Shown: positions 38,281-46,445 of the stretch, piece by piece | Layout of the letters: the number at the start of each line of letters is the position of its first letter | How positions within the stretch are numbered: the first letter of the stretch is position 1 | Assembly (NCBI GenBank): GCA_020852175.1 | Contig: JADZBH010000050.1 | Span: 46,038-110,037 of the forward strand | Source of the DNA: Bryobacterales bacterium | Lineage (GTDB): Bacteria > Acidobacteriota > Terriglobia > Bryobacterales > Bryobacteraceae | Length of the DNA: 64,000 bases | Direction: 5' to 3' | Program-made: the position numbers and the translations under genes | The notes under the pieces: generated by a model | Seen by the model: the letters and a program-made list of their open reading frames with translations, nothing else | Told to the model about the DNA's origin: nothing | Database searches by the model: none

Positions 38281-39219
38281 TCAGCCGTTCCGGCCGCGCC
38301 CGCTCAACGTGAGCGCCGGGCTGAGTACCGTCCCGGTGGCGTACGCGTGAGGCTCGTCCTCGATCCGCACCCGCACCGTGTGGGCGGGAATGGGCTTGCG
38401 TTCGGGAAGGGTCGAACAGGCGATGACGGGGCAGGGCGCGTGGCCGATGACATCGAGTGTATTCGGGCCTGGCCGTGATGCTCCCGAGCCATGTCCGGAG
38501 CCGACCACGATGGCGTCGGCATGCCAGCGCCTGGCTTCCTCGTGCAGAACGGCCGCCACGGCTCCGTGACGCACCTGGACCTGCGCCTGCACCGGGAGCA
38601 GCGACACGAGCGGCTCCAACCGGCGCCGCGCTGCCGCGGAGTCCAATTCGACAGGTGCGTCCGCACGGCTTCCGGCGACACCCAGCATTCCCTCGTCACT
38701 TCCGGCCACGGTATGCACCACCAGGAGTTGCGCGTCCCATGCCGTCGCGCACCGCGAGGCAAACTGCAGGACGGCCTCGCCTTGAGGTCCTGGCCCGATT
38801 CCACAGAGCAACCGCCTGTGGCGTACGGACTCCATGTCCCTGACAATTCTGGGAGGGGCAACCCACACCGGCACGCGCGTCAGCGAAAGCAGTTCCTTCG
38901 TGTTTGAACCACGCAGAAGCTGGCGAATCCAGCCATGGCCCCGCGTGGGCATCAAGATCATATCCGCGCCGATCGCGCGGGCGTGGCTGGCGATGGCATG
39001 AGGCGGGTTTCCCGGCAGAACGGTCTTGGGCGCCGGCGTGTCCGTCCAGGCGTGCTCGAAGCCCTCCGGCCATGAGCGAGGCCTGCCTTGCAGGGAATCG
39101 GCGGCCACGTGGAGCAGGTGCAGCCTGGCCCCCATCGACGCGGCCAGCCGCGTGCCATACTGTAGCGCCACTTCACAGGGCTGCGTCAGGTCGAGTGGCA
39201 GAAGTATCCGACGAATCAT
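38281..39219 (-). CDS. Universal stress protein, tandem UspA domains
   Basis: MIRRILLPLDLTQPCEVALQYGTRLAASMGARLHLLHV...SHARAIGADMILMPTRGHGWIRQLLRGSNTKELL; second domain ends DAIVVGSGHGSGASRPGPNTLDVIGHAPCPVIAC; caggag SD before ATG at 39219. Confidence 0.88.
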   Translation of the reverse strand: MIRRILLPLDLTQPCEVALQYGTRLAASMGARLHLLHVAADSLQGRPRSWPEGFEHAWTDTPAPKTVLPGNPPHAIASHARAIGADMILMPTRGHGWIRQLLRGSNTKELLSLTRVPVWVAPPRIVRDMESVRHRRLLCGIGPGPQGEAVLQFASRCATAWDAQLLVVHTVAGSDEGMLGVAGSRADAPVELDSAAARRRLEPLVSLLPVQAQVQVRHGAVAAVLHEEARRWHADAIVVGSGHGSGASRPGPNTLDVIGHAPCPVIACSTLPERKPIPAHTVRVRIEDEPHAYATGTVLSPALTLSGRGRNG

Positions 39220-39265
39220 GCAGGCGTCTCCTGTCAACCGGAAAGTAATCGGGTCACCCGTTATG

Positions 39266-39281
39266 AGCACGCGCCGTGCCA
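39266..39281 (-). promoter_or_regulatory. Sigma-54 (-24/-12) promoter for the UspA gene
   Basis: Minus strand TGGCACGGCGCGTGCT; GG/GC dinucleotides separated by 10 nt; about 47 nt upstream of ATG 39219. Confidence 0.65.
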
Positions 39282-39313
39282 ATCTCGCCGGTGAGCCTTA
39301 TCGCCGGAGCGTC

Positions 39314-39775
39314 TTAACCAAAATAGTCGCCGTGCGCTTCCGGCTGGTAGAGAATGGCCTCCACCACCAGAGTGGCGAGCACACCCGCCACGGGGCAGGT
39401 GAACCGGCTTCCCGTCCGGGCGCCCAGTAGCGCCGCGCCGAGGGGCGTGAGTACGGAGATCTGTCCCTTGCCGCGATTGGCGCAGGCGGGAAAGGCCAGC
39501 GCCACCTCCATCCTGTGCCCCGATTCCACGTCGCACAGCCGGACACGGGAGTTCATCGTCACCACGTCGTCCGGAATCGACTCCGGCGCGACGGGAATCG
39601 AATGGCGGATGCTCGATTCCAGGTCCTGCAATATCTCCCCTTCGATCCGGTTGCGTACGAACACGGATTGCAGCAGCAAGCGCTCGGCATCGGGAATGGT
39701 GATGAGCAAACGGCGCTGGTCCGGAGCCGGACCAGCAGCCATCGCGGACGGGGACATCAGTTGCGTATCCAGCAC
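39314..39775 (-). CDS. GreA/GreB-family (Rnk-like) elongation-factor-type protein
   Basis: IPDDVVTMNSRVRLCDVESGHRMEVALAFPACANRGKGQISVLTPLGAALLGARTGSRF. Confidence 0.8.
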   Translation of the reverse strand: MLDTQLMSPSAMAAGPAPDQRRLLITIPDAERLLLQSVFVRNRIEGEILQDLESSIRHSIPVAPESIPDDVVTMNSRVRLCDVESGHRMEVALAFPACANRGKGQISVLTPLGAALLGARTGSRFTCPVAGVLATLVVEAILYQPEAHGDYFG

Positions 39776-39793
39776 GGGGATTCCTCGCTACGC

Positions 39794-40015
39794 TTACCAG
39801 TTACAGCGGTTGGGACATTTCCAGAAGCCTCGTGGAAGCGAACCATCCGGAATGGGTTCGGGAAACCATGTGGAGCCGCAGCGTTCACACTGGAGCGCCC
39901 TGCCGTAGCGGTTCAGCAACCGTACTCCGAGCTTGGCCATCGCGGCCCCGGTTAACCGTTGTTTGTCTTCCCGGGTGATCGTATCGGTCATGGGTATCGT
40001 GTCGTTCATGGGCAT
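39794..40015 (-). CDS. Small zinc-ribbon-like protein
   Basis: CERCGSTWFPEPIPDGSLPRGFWKCPNRC two Cys pairs; aaggag SD 9 nt before ATG at 40015. Confidence 0.6.
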   Translation of the reverse strand: MPMNDTIPMTDTITREDKQRLTGAAMAKLGVRLLNRYGRALQCERCGSTWFPEPIPDGSLPRGFWKCPNRCNW

Positions 40016-40475
40016 GGTAACGGTCTCCTTCCTGTAGGGTGATTCTCCGCGCTTCGGCGCGGCGCAGAACGTCGCGCCACCTGTGCGCGGCCGAGTGCAG
40101 CGCCGGATGTTGCGGCGTGGCGAGCGCGCCCCCGATGGCCTCGGCCGCTTCGGCCCGCGACGCCTCGCCAGTGGCGGCGCACTCCGCGGCCAGAACGTGG
40201 CTTACGGCGGCGCCGGCCAGAAGGCGCAGATGGATGTCCGCGCTCACGTCGGCGAGGATGCGCGCCGCGGCTAGCAGCACCGCATCCGCGGGGGTATCCA
40301 GCTTGACGATCGCCTGTAGTCCGGCCTGCCGCAGCCTTGGGTTGAAGGGATACCTCACCAGCCGGGCCAGACCGCACTGATTCTGGTTCAGAGTGCCGCT
40401 GTCGCGGATCTGCTTGAGTTGATCGAGCACCCGGCTCCACTCCCGCAAGTCGCCAAACGGATCGCAGAGGTTCAT
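39885..40475 (-). CDS. Hypothetical HEAT-like helical protein; 3' part overlaps the zinc-ribbon ORF in another frame
   Basis: RLRQAGLQAIVKLDTPADAVLLAAARILADVSADIHLRLLAGAAVSHVLAAECAATGEASRAEAAEAIGGAL; the tail after about 40020 looks non-coding-like; start may be an internal GTG. Confidence 0.4.
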   Translation of the reverse strand: MNLCDPFGDLREWSRVLDQLKQIRDSGTLNQNQCGLARLVRYPFNPRLRQAGLQAIVKLDTPADAVLLAAARILADVSADIHLRLLAGAAVSHVLAAECAATGEASRAEAAEAIGGALATPQHPALHSAAHRWRDVLRRAEARRITLQEGDRYHAHERHDTHDRYDHPGRQTTVNRGRDGQARSTVAEPLRQGAPV

Positions 40476-40489
40476 TCACTGTGAATGTG

Positions 40490-40505
40490 TGCAAGTTCGG
40501 GGCCA
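40490..40505 (-). promoter_or_regulatory. Sigma-54 promoter upstream of the 40475->39314 unit
   Basis: Minus strand TGGCCCCGAACTTGCA; canonical -24/-12 spacing. Confidence 0.65.
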
Positions 40506-40651
40506 CTTGGCGGCGTGCCGGCGAAGCCATTTCCCGAAGGAAATCAGGCTCAACCGCTTGCCCCGGCATCGTGAGGTGCCGCAATGCGGGCACTGCTGCC
40601 TGTTTTCAGGCACCTGCCCGGCGGCTCCGTCCCGTTTGACCGGCCGTTCGC

Positions 40652-42043
40652 CTAGAGTGCGGGCTCCTCGTCATCGCCGCGGCGGCGAATGCCGTGTTTT
40701 TCCATCCGGTAGATCAACGCCTTACGGCTGACATCGAGATACTTCGCCGCCTGGGTCTGGTTGCCGTGGAAGCGATCCAGCGCGCGCAGGATCAGATCCT
40801 TTTCCACCGCCTCCAGGCTCACTCCATGCGCCGGAAGCTGCAATTGCAACATATCCACGGCCGGACGCTCGCGTTGCAGGAAATCCGGCAAATCGGCCAG
40901 AGCAATCTCATCGCCACGAGCCAATACGACGATCCGCTCCATTACGTTCTCCAACTCGCGGATGTTGCCCGGCCAGCGGTAATCCTGAAAGCGCGTCATC
41001 AGCCCGCCTGGTAAAACCAGTTCAGGCCGCCCCTGCTCCTGCTTGGCCTTGCGGAAAAAGTGCTGCACCAGTTCGGGGATGTCGTCGGCGCGGTTCCGTA
41101 GCGGCGGCAACTCCAGCGGAATCACCGCCAGACGGTAGTACAGATCCTCGCGGAACGTGCCGTCCTCGATCATCGCCTTCAAATTGCGGTGTGTCGCCGC
41201 CACGATGCGCACGTCCACCTTCACCGGTGCGGTCGCGCCCACCTTCTCCAGTTCCCCCTGCTGAATCAACCGCAGCAGTTTCACTTGCAGTTCGCCCGGC
41301 ATCTCGCCGATCTCGTCGAGAAACAGCGTGCCCCCATTGGCCAGTTCCACCTTGCCCGCCTTGTGCGTCATCGCCCCGGTGAAGGCGCCCTTCATGTGGC
41401 CGAACAGTTCCGACTCCAGCAGGTCGCGCGGAATGGCGCCGCAGTTGATCGTCACGAAGGGTTTATCGCGCCGCCTGCTGTTGACGTGAATCGCCCGGGC
41501 AAGCAGTTCCTTGCCCGTTCCCGTTTCGGCATGGATGAGAATGGTGGAGTTGCTCTGGGCCGCGCGGGCCGCCATGTCCAGAACGGACAGCAGGGACTCC
41601 GAGTGGCCGATGATGTTCTCAAAGCCATATTTGCGGTCCAGGCTCGACCGGAGCGCGCGGACCTCTTCGAGCAGCCGGAAGTGATCGAGCACCCGGCTTA
41701 CCGACAGGCCGAGTTCATCGTAGTCGATGGGCTTGGTCAGATAATCGTACGCCCCGGCGCGCATCGCGTCCACGGCGCTTTGAATGCTGCCGAACGCCGT
41801 GATGATGACGGCAGGAATTTCCGGATGCAGGCGGCGCATGCGGTCGAGCAGGTCGATGCCCGACATTCCCGGCATTTTCCAGTCTGTGAGCACGAGCGAG
41901 GGCGGCTCCCGGTCCATCTCCTCTAAAGCCGCTTCGCCTCCGGAGGCCGTCACCACGCTGTAGCCCATCTCCTCCAACTGCGTCTGGAGCACCCAGCGCA
42001 GGTTGTCGTCGTCGTCCACCACCAAAATGCGCGCCGGTGTCAT
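40652..42043 (-). CDS. NtrC-family sigma-54-dependent response regulator
   Basis: REC domain [35 protein letters not shown]+ [33 protein letters not shown]-terminal Fis-type [27 protein letters not shown]. Confidence 0.95.
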   Translation of the reverse strand: MTPARILVVDDDDNLRWVLQTQLEEMGYSVVTASGGEAALEEMDREPPSLVLTDWKMPGMSGIDLLDRMRRLHPEIPAVIITAFGSIQSAVDAMRAGAYDYLTKPIDYDELGLSVSRVLDHFRLLEEVRALRSSLDRKYGFENIIGHSESLLSVLDMAARAAQSNSTILIHAETGTGKELLARAIHVNSRRRDKPFVTINCGAIPRDLLESELFGHMKGAFTGAMTHKAGKVELANGGTLFLDEIGEMPGELQVKLLRLIQQGELEKVGATAPVKVDVRIVAATHRNLKAMIEDGTFREDLYYRLAVIPLELPPLRNRADDIPELVQHFFRKAKQEQGRPELVLPGGLMTRFQDYRWPGNIRELENVMERIVVLARGDEIALADLPDFLQRERPAVDMLQLQLPAHGVSLEAVEKDLILRALDRFHGNQTQAAKYLDVSRKALIYRMEKHGIRRRGDDEEPAL

Positions 42044-43149
42044 CCGTTTTGCACACCGGCCGGCAGGACCACAGAAAAGGTCATGCCGGGCCCTTCGTTG
42101 GCCCGCGCCAGCAGGGAGCCTCCCATCTGGCGTACGATCTGGTGGGCAACGGGCAGGCCGAGGCCGGTGCCGTGCTCCTTGGTGGTGAAAAAGGGATCGA
42201 ACAGACGGTCGATGTGAGCGGCGTCCACGCCATGGCCCTGGTCCTTCACGCCGATGGAGATGCGGCCGCCGCCCGCCGCGGCCGACAGGGTGACGGTCCC
42301 TCCGTCCGGGCTCGCCTCGATGGCATTGATCATAAGGTTTAGAAGCACCTGCTCCAGATGTTCAGGATCGCATTCGGCCGCCAGAAGATCGTCCTCGACC
42401 GACTTTTCAAAGTGAACCGTCTTGCCGCGCACGCCGTGGCTGGCCAGTTCCAGCACATGTTCCAACACTGGCCCCAGTTGCAGCAAGCGGAGCCTCGGAG
42501 GGCGCGGCCGGGCGAAGTTGAGAAAATTCGTCAGCAGGCCGTCCAAACGGTCGCATTCGCTGGAGATGATTTCCAGGCACTTCGAGTTTTTTGGATCCAG
42601 AGCCTGGCCCCGCGCGAGAATGGCCGCCGCACCGGAAATGCTCGCCAGCGGGTTGCGGATCTCATGCGCCAGACCGGCTGAAAGTTGACCGATGGCCGAG
42701 AGGCGCTCAGCGCGCTTCATGCCGTCGAAGTTGGCCTGAACCCGCTCATAGACGCTGCTCAACTGGCCGGCCATGCGCTGGTAGTGTAACCGCAACTTTC
42801 TCTCGCGGCCCGCCGTAAGCGAGGCCGCGGCAGCCAGCGCAAGCAGTGCGGCGGCCTGGGCGGCTCCTGCGGGCAGGAACGGGTGCGGCGTCCACGCGGC
42901 GGAACTGGCCGAGGACAGCAGCGCGGCCCCCACACCGCCCGCCCAGCCAAGCCAGGCCGCGGCCAGCAACACGGGAATGCTGTATCCTGCCGCCGCGCCT
43001 CCAGGCGTCCAACGGTCCGCCGCCATGGCAATGCCGAAGACAAGCAGGCACACAGCCCAGCGCACGCCGGGCCTGGCCGCGCCGCCATCCAGAAGATTGT
43101 TGAACCGGCTTGTGACCGCCGCGCCTCTCCCAGCCTCACTTGCCCTCAC
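42040..43149 (-). CDS. Sensor histidine kinase
   Basis: LSAGLAHEIRNPLASISGAAAIL (H-box), NLMINAIEASPDGG (N-box), DQGHGVD...HGTGLGLPVAHQIV; TM segments at the N-terminus; ATGA overlap with the regulator. Confidence 0.93.
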   Translation of the reverse strand: MRASEAGRGAAVTSRFNNLLDGGAARPGVRWAVCLLVFGIAMAADRWTPGGAAAGYSIPVLLAAAWLGWAGGVGAALLSSASSAAWTPHPFLPAGAAQAAALLALAAAASLTAGRERKLRLHYQRMAGQLSSVYERVQANFDGMKRAERLSAIGQLSAGLAHEIRNPLASISGAAAILARGQALDPKNSKCLEIISSECDRLDGLLTNFLNFARPRPPRLRLLQLGPVLEHVLELASHGVRGKTVHFEKSVEDDLLAAECDPEHLEQVLLNLMINAIEASPDGGTVTLSAAAGGGRISIGVKDQGHGVDAAHIDRLFDPFFTTKEHGTGLGLPVAHQIVRQMGGSLLARANEGPGMTFSVVLPAGVQNG

Positions 43150-43229
43150 TCAGCATTTCCTCTCCACACATGATGGGGGCAAACCGAGTGCGCTGGCAAC
43201 CGGCGGCGGCGCGAGGCCACCGAGGCGTC

Positions 43230-43655
43230 TTATGCGATGGTAGCCAGGGGCGCGTTGTGCGGTACGGCAATGCTTTCCATGGAACGCGTAATGCGCTTCT
43301 GCAAGCTGGCCAGCGGATCGCGCACGCTCTCGGGAATCCCGCTTTGCCGTGCATCCATGTTTCGCACCAGGGCCTCGCTTTGCCACTGATCGCCCGTCAC
43401 CACGACAGGTTGCGGAATCAGCAGCGCCGCGCCCCTGTGAAACACCGCCGCTTCCAGCAGAACGGCCGGGTCATCCACATAAATCACAGTGCATGGCGCC
43501 ACGCCCGCTCCCAGTTCGTTCCGGATGCGCCCGGCCACATCGAGTTCCATGGCGGTTCGCAAACCGTGTTTGTGTAGCGCCGAGCGTACCCGGGCGAGAG
43601 CAACCTCATAAGGTTCGGTGAGCGTGTAGGTGACTACTGCCGGTTCGCTGAACAT
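43230..43655 (-). CDS. DUF302-domain protein
   Basis: TYTLTEPYEVALARVRSALHKHGLRTAMELDVAGRI...CTVIYVDDPAVLLEAAVFHRGAALLIPQPVVVTG. Confidence 0.75.
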   Translation of the reverse strand: MFSEPAVVTYTLTEPYEVALARVRSALHKHGLRTAMELDVAGRIRNELGAGVAPCTVIYVDDPAVLLEAAVFHRGAALLIPQPVVVTGDQWQSEALVRNMDARQSGIPESVRDPLASLQKRITRSMESIAVPHNAPLATIA

Positions 43656-43682
43656 GTTCGTGTTGATCCCGCATAATCAGTT

Positions 43683-43698
43683 AGCAATCGGCTCGCCA
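43683..43698 (-). promoter_or_regulatory. Sigma-54 promoter for the DUF302 gene
   Basis: Minus strand TGGCGAGCCGATTGCT; canonical spacing; 28 nt upstream of ATG 43655. Confidence 0.6.
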
Positions 43699-43801
43699 TT
43701 GTGCGTACGATCCTCCAGGGTGCATCCACAGCCTCACGGCCCGCCACGCAGGGGGGACTGGCTTCCTGGCTGCCTCTTACCGGACAGCATTGTGCGTTTT
43801 G

Positions 43802-43826
43802 GGGCAGTCCCTGTACGGCACTGCCC
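43802..43826. promoter_or_regulatory. Inverted repeat, candidate NtrC-type enhancer (UAS)
   Basis: GGGCAGT-ccctgtacggc-ACTGCCC perfect 7-bp arms between two divergent sigma-54 promoters. Confidence 0.45.
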
Positions 43827-43867
43827 GGATTCGCTTGTATTTGGCCTGTTTTGAACGTTTGCGGGTT

Positions 43868-43883
43868 TGGCAAGCCACTTGCA
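43868..43883 (+). promoter_or_regulatory. Sigma-54 promoter for the Rnk-like gene at 43935
   Basis: TGGCAAGCCACTTGCA; canonical spacing. Confidence 0.7.
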
Positions 43884-43898
43884 CTATGACTGGCTTCA

Positions 43899-43914
43899 GG
43901 CACGGATCCGTGCC
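43899..43914. repeat. 16-bp perfect palindrome in the predicted 5' leader
   Basis: GGCACGGATCCGTGCC. Confidence 0.8.
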
Positions 43915-43934
43915 AAGTTTCTGGGAGGCACGTT

Positions 43935-44345
43935 ATGCGAGATCGGATCTACATCACCGAAGAAGACGCAGGGAGGCTGCGCAGGCTCATCGCCGGACGC
44001 AGGGCGGGACATACCTCCGACGATAGCTATCTCGATCTGCTCGAGCAGGAGTTGGATCGGGCCGAACTGGTGGAACCCAGCGCGATTCCGGCTGACGTTG
44101 TCACCATGAACTCCGAGGTCAGCTTGAAGGATCTCGACTCGGGAGAGATTCGTGAGTACCGCCTGATCTTCCCGACCCAGAGCAGGACGGAGACCAGCGT
44201 CTCCGTGCTAGCCCCCATTGGCACGGCCATGCTCGGCTATCGCACGGGCGATGTCTTCGAGTGGCGTGTGCCCAAGGGGATCCGCCGCTTGAAGGTGTTG
44301 AAGGTCATGCACCAGCCCGAGGCCGTGGCCGCCGGACGGCACTAG
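43935..44345 (+). CDS. GreA/GreB-family (Rnk-like) protein
   Basis: IPADVVTMNSEVSLKDLDSGEIREYRLIFPTQSRTETSVSVLAPIGTAMLGYRTGDVFEWRVPKGIRRLKVLKVMHQPEA. Confidence 0.85.
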   Translation: MRDRIYITEEDAGRLRRLIAGRRAGHTSDDSYLDLLEQELDRAELVEPSAIPADVVTMNSEVSLKDLDSGEIREYRLIFPTQSRTETSVSVLAPIGTAMLGYRTGDVFEWRVPKGIRRLKVLKVMHQPEAVAAGRH

Positions 44346-44580
44346 CCGTCCAGCGCCCGGTTCTTGCATGGAGAACCGCCTTCGGAGCCCGGCCAGCCAC
44401 GTACGCAAGCCGGGCATGATTCCCTGAAGGCGGCCAAAATACAACGGCGCGGTCGAGGCGCGTAAAGCCCTCGCCGCGCCGTTTGGCCGTTCAGAGCAAG
44501 CGATTCGGAAGGCACTTAAACAGGCGCCCCCGTGCTTTGCGGCCGTCTTGACGCCGCATCCGCAGTGGGGCAGGCCTCGA

Positions 44581-44808
44581 TCAGACAGCTTCGAAGCCCG
44601 CCTCAACCGCCATGGCGACCGGGTCCGGCTCGCCGAACCCGCCAGCACCAATCTCCGCTCGAATCCACCGGAAGCCTACCCAAAGGCTCACCGCCAGCAC
44701 GGACACCAGCAGGAACGTCAACGCCCGCAAAAGCAGCACATCGGTGCAACTCGACCGCCGGTGGGCTTCGCGCCCCTCCTGACAACACTCCCTTAGATAC
44801 CGTCGCAC
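44581..44808 (-). CDS. Short single-TM protein (75 aa)
   Basis: GTG start at 44808 with AGGAGG 6 nt upstream; VRRYLRECCQEGREAHRRSSCTDVLLLRALTFLLVSVLAVSLWVGFRWIRAEIGAG...; start overlaps the upstream gene's end. Confidence 0.6.
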   Translation of the reverse strand: MRRYLRECCQEGREAHRRSSCTDVLLLRALTFLLVSVLAVSLWVGFRWIRAEIGAGGFGEPDPVAMAVEAGFEAV

Positions 44809-45293
44809 GACGCACCTCCTTCCTCGCCCCGTTGCATCCACGCATGCCAGGCGCTCGCCACGCTCCACATTACTTCGGACTCCCGCAGCGGGCTCGCCAG
44901 CACGTCGAAACCGCCCTGTGCCGTTACCTCGTGCTCCAAGGCCCGGATATCGCCCACAACGATCAGCGCCGGAGGGTCCGGTACCGTCTCCAGCAGACCG
45001 GCGATGTCCAGCCATGTGCCATCCGGAAGCGTCTCTTCACAAATCACCACCGCCGTGCCTCCGGGGCGCAGCAGCGCTTCTCCGGCCGCGCACGTGGCCG
45101 CCGATGCCGTCGTCCATCCCAGGTTTTGAAACAAGCCGGAAATGTAGAGGCTCAACGTCACATTGCCGATGGCTACAATGTCGATTTCCGGGCGCTCATG
45201 CGGCTGAAGCGCCGCCGGCCTGAGTGAGGCCATTGGCTGCGTCCGGCCGATCTTCGAAGGCGCGCTGGGTGCATATGCAGTCATCGGGTTCAT
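44793..45293 (-). CDS. Response-regulator receiver-like protein (degenerate REC fold)
   Basis: EIDIVAIGNVTLSLYISGLFQNLGWTTASAATCAAGEALLRPGGTAVVICEETLPDGTWLDIAGLLETVPDPPALIVVGD. Confidence 0.55.
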   Translation of the reverse strand: MNPMTAYAPSAPSKIGRTQPMASLRPAALQPHERPEIDIVAIGNVTLSLYISGLFQNLGWTTASAATCAAGEALLRPGGTAVVICEETLPDGTWLDIAGLLETVPDPPALIVVGDIRALEHEVTAQGGFDVLASPLRESEVMWSVASAWHAWMQRGEEGGASCDGI

Positions 45294-45322
45294 CCTTTCG
45301 TGGAGGGTTACCCTAAAACGAT

Positions 45323-45338
45323 TGCAATTCGCGGGCCA
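45323..45338 (-). promoter_or_regulatory. Sigma-54 promoter for the REC-like/TM-protein unit
   Basis: Minus strand TGGCCCGCGAATTGCA; canonical spacing; 30 nt upstream of ATG 45293. Confidence 0.65.
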
Positions 45339-45350
45339 ATCGTGAACCGG

Positions 45351-46445
45351 CTACTGTGCCGGGCGTTGGCGGGCCTCCCAGGGATCGCTCCATCTCGGAT
45401 CGCGTGTCATCTCCACATCGGTCAGCGACCGCAGGAACTCGATCAGATCGCGCTTGTCCTCGGGACTCAAAGGAAGCGGTTGCATACGGGAGTCTTTGTT
45501 TGGATGAGAGTAACGGCCTCCGCGCGCATAATGGTCCACCACCTCTTCCAGCGTCGCCATGCTGCCGTCGTGCATGTAGGGCGAAGTCAAGGCGATGTTC
45601 CGAAGCGTCGGCGCGCGGAAGCGCCCCAGGTCCTCGCTCCTGGCTGTGTGCTCGAACACGCCGCGGTTCGGCGCGGCGTACCGTGATACTCCCGTATTGG
45701 CGAACCCGTCTCCGCCACGCCCTGGCGCGGCCCCTCCCTCGCCCGCCACCGCGCCGCTGAAGTTCCATCCTCCATGGCAGTGGAAGCAGCCGCCACGCTC
45801 CCCGGAAAAGAAAATCACCTCCCCGCGTTTGGCCGCTGGAGAAAGAGCATTCTCCTCGCCGCCCCAACGATAGCGGTCATAAGGCGAACGCAGGGAAACG
45901 ATCGTACGTTCGAACGCGGCCAAGGCCTTCGTCACGTTATCCAGCGTGAACGCCTGCGCCTGTCCGGGAAAAGCCCTTGCGAACAGGTCGCGGTAGATGG
46001 GGACGCCGCGCAGAGTTTCGAGGAACCGCGCTTCGTGCCCGGCCAGGCCGAGTTCCACGGGCGCGGTACCCAGCATGGGCGCCAGCGCCTGCTTCTCCAG
46101 CAGCGTCATGCCCGGGTGGGCCCACGTCAGCGTCACCGCATAGGCGGCGTTCACCAGGCTCATGCTGCCGCGTGGATGCAGTTGGCCCGTGGTTCCTTCG
46201 GAGCGCGCGCGGCCATCGGTGAAGGCAAGCTCCTGTTTGTGGCAACTGGCGCACGACTGCCCGCCGTTCACCGACATCCGCTTGTCGTAAAAAAGACGGC
46301 GGCCCAACTCCACCTTGGCCTGAGTGAGCGGATTCCCGGCCGGGATTAAGGGGCGGGGGAAGCCTGGGGGCAGATTCCAGTTCCACTCCGCTCCGGCAGA
46401 CACCCCGGCAGCCAGCAGCAGCGCGCATGCGCTCCACGCCCTCAC
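45351..46445 (-). CDS. Diheme cytochrome c peroxidase (MauG/CcpA family)
   Basis: Signal peptide; CASCHK and CFHCHG heme motifs; LGRRLFYDKRMSVNGGQSC; TLRNIALTSPYMHDGSMATLEEVVDHYARGG. Confidence 0.93.
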   Translation of the reverse strand: MRAWSACALLLAAGVSAGAEWNWNLPPGFPRPLIPAGNPLTQAKVELGRRLFYDKRMSVNGGQSCASCHKQELAFTDGRARSEGTTGQLHPRGSMSLVNAAYAVTLTWAHPGMTLLEKQALAPMLGTAPVELGLAGHEARFLETLRGVPIYRDLFARAFPGQAQAFTLDNVTKALAAFERTIVSLRSPYDRYRWGGEENALSPAAKRGEVIFFSGERGGCFHCHGGWNFSGAVAGEGGAAPGRGGDGFANTGVSRYAAPNRGVFEHTARSEDLGRFRAPTLRNIALTSPYMHDGSMATLEEVVDHYARGGRYSHPNKDSRMQPLPLSPEDKRDLIEFLRSLTDVEMTRDPRWSDPWEARQRPAQ

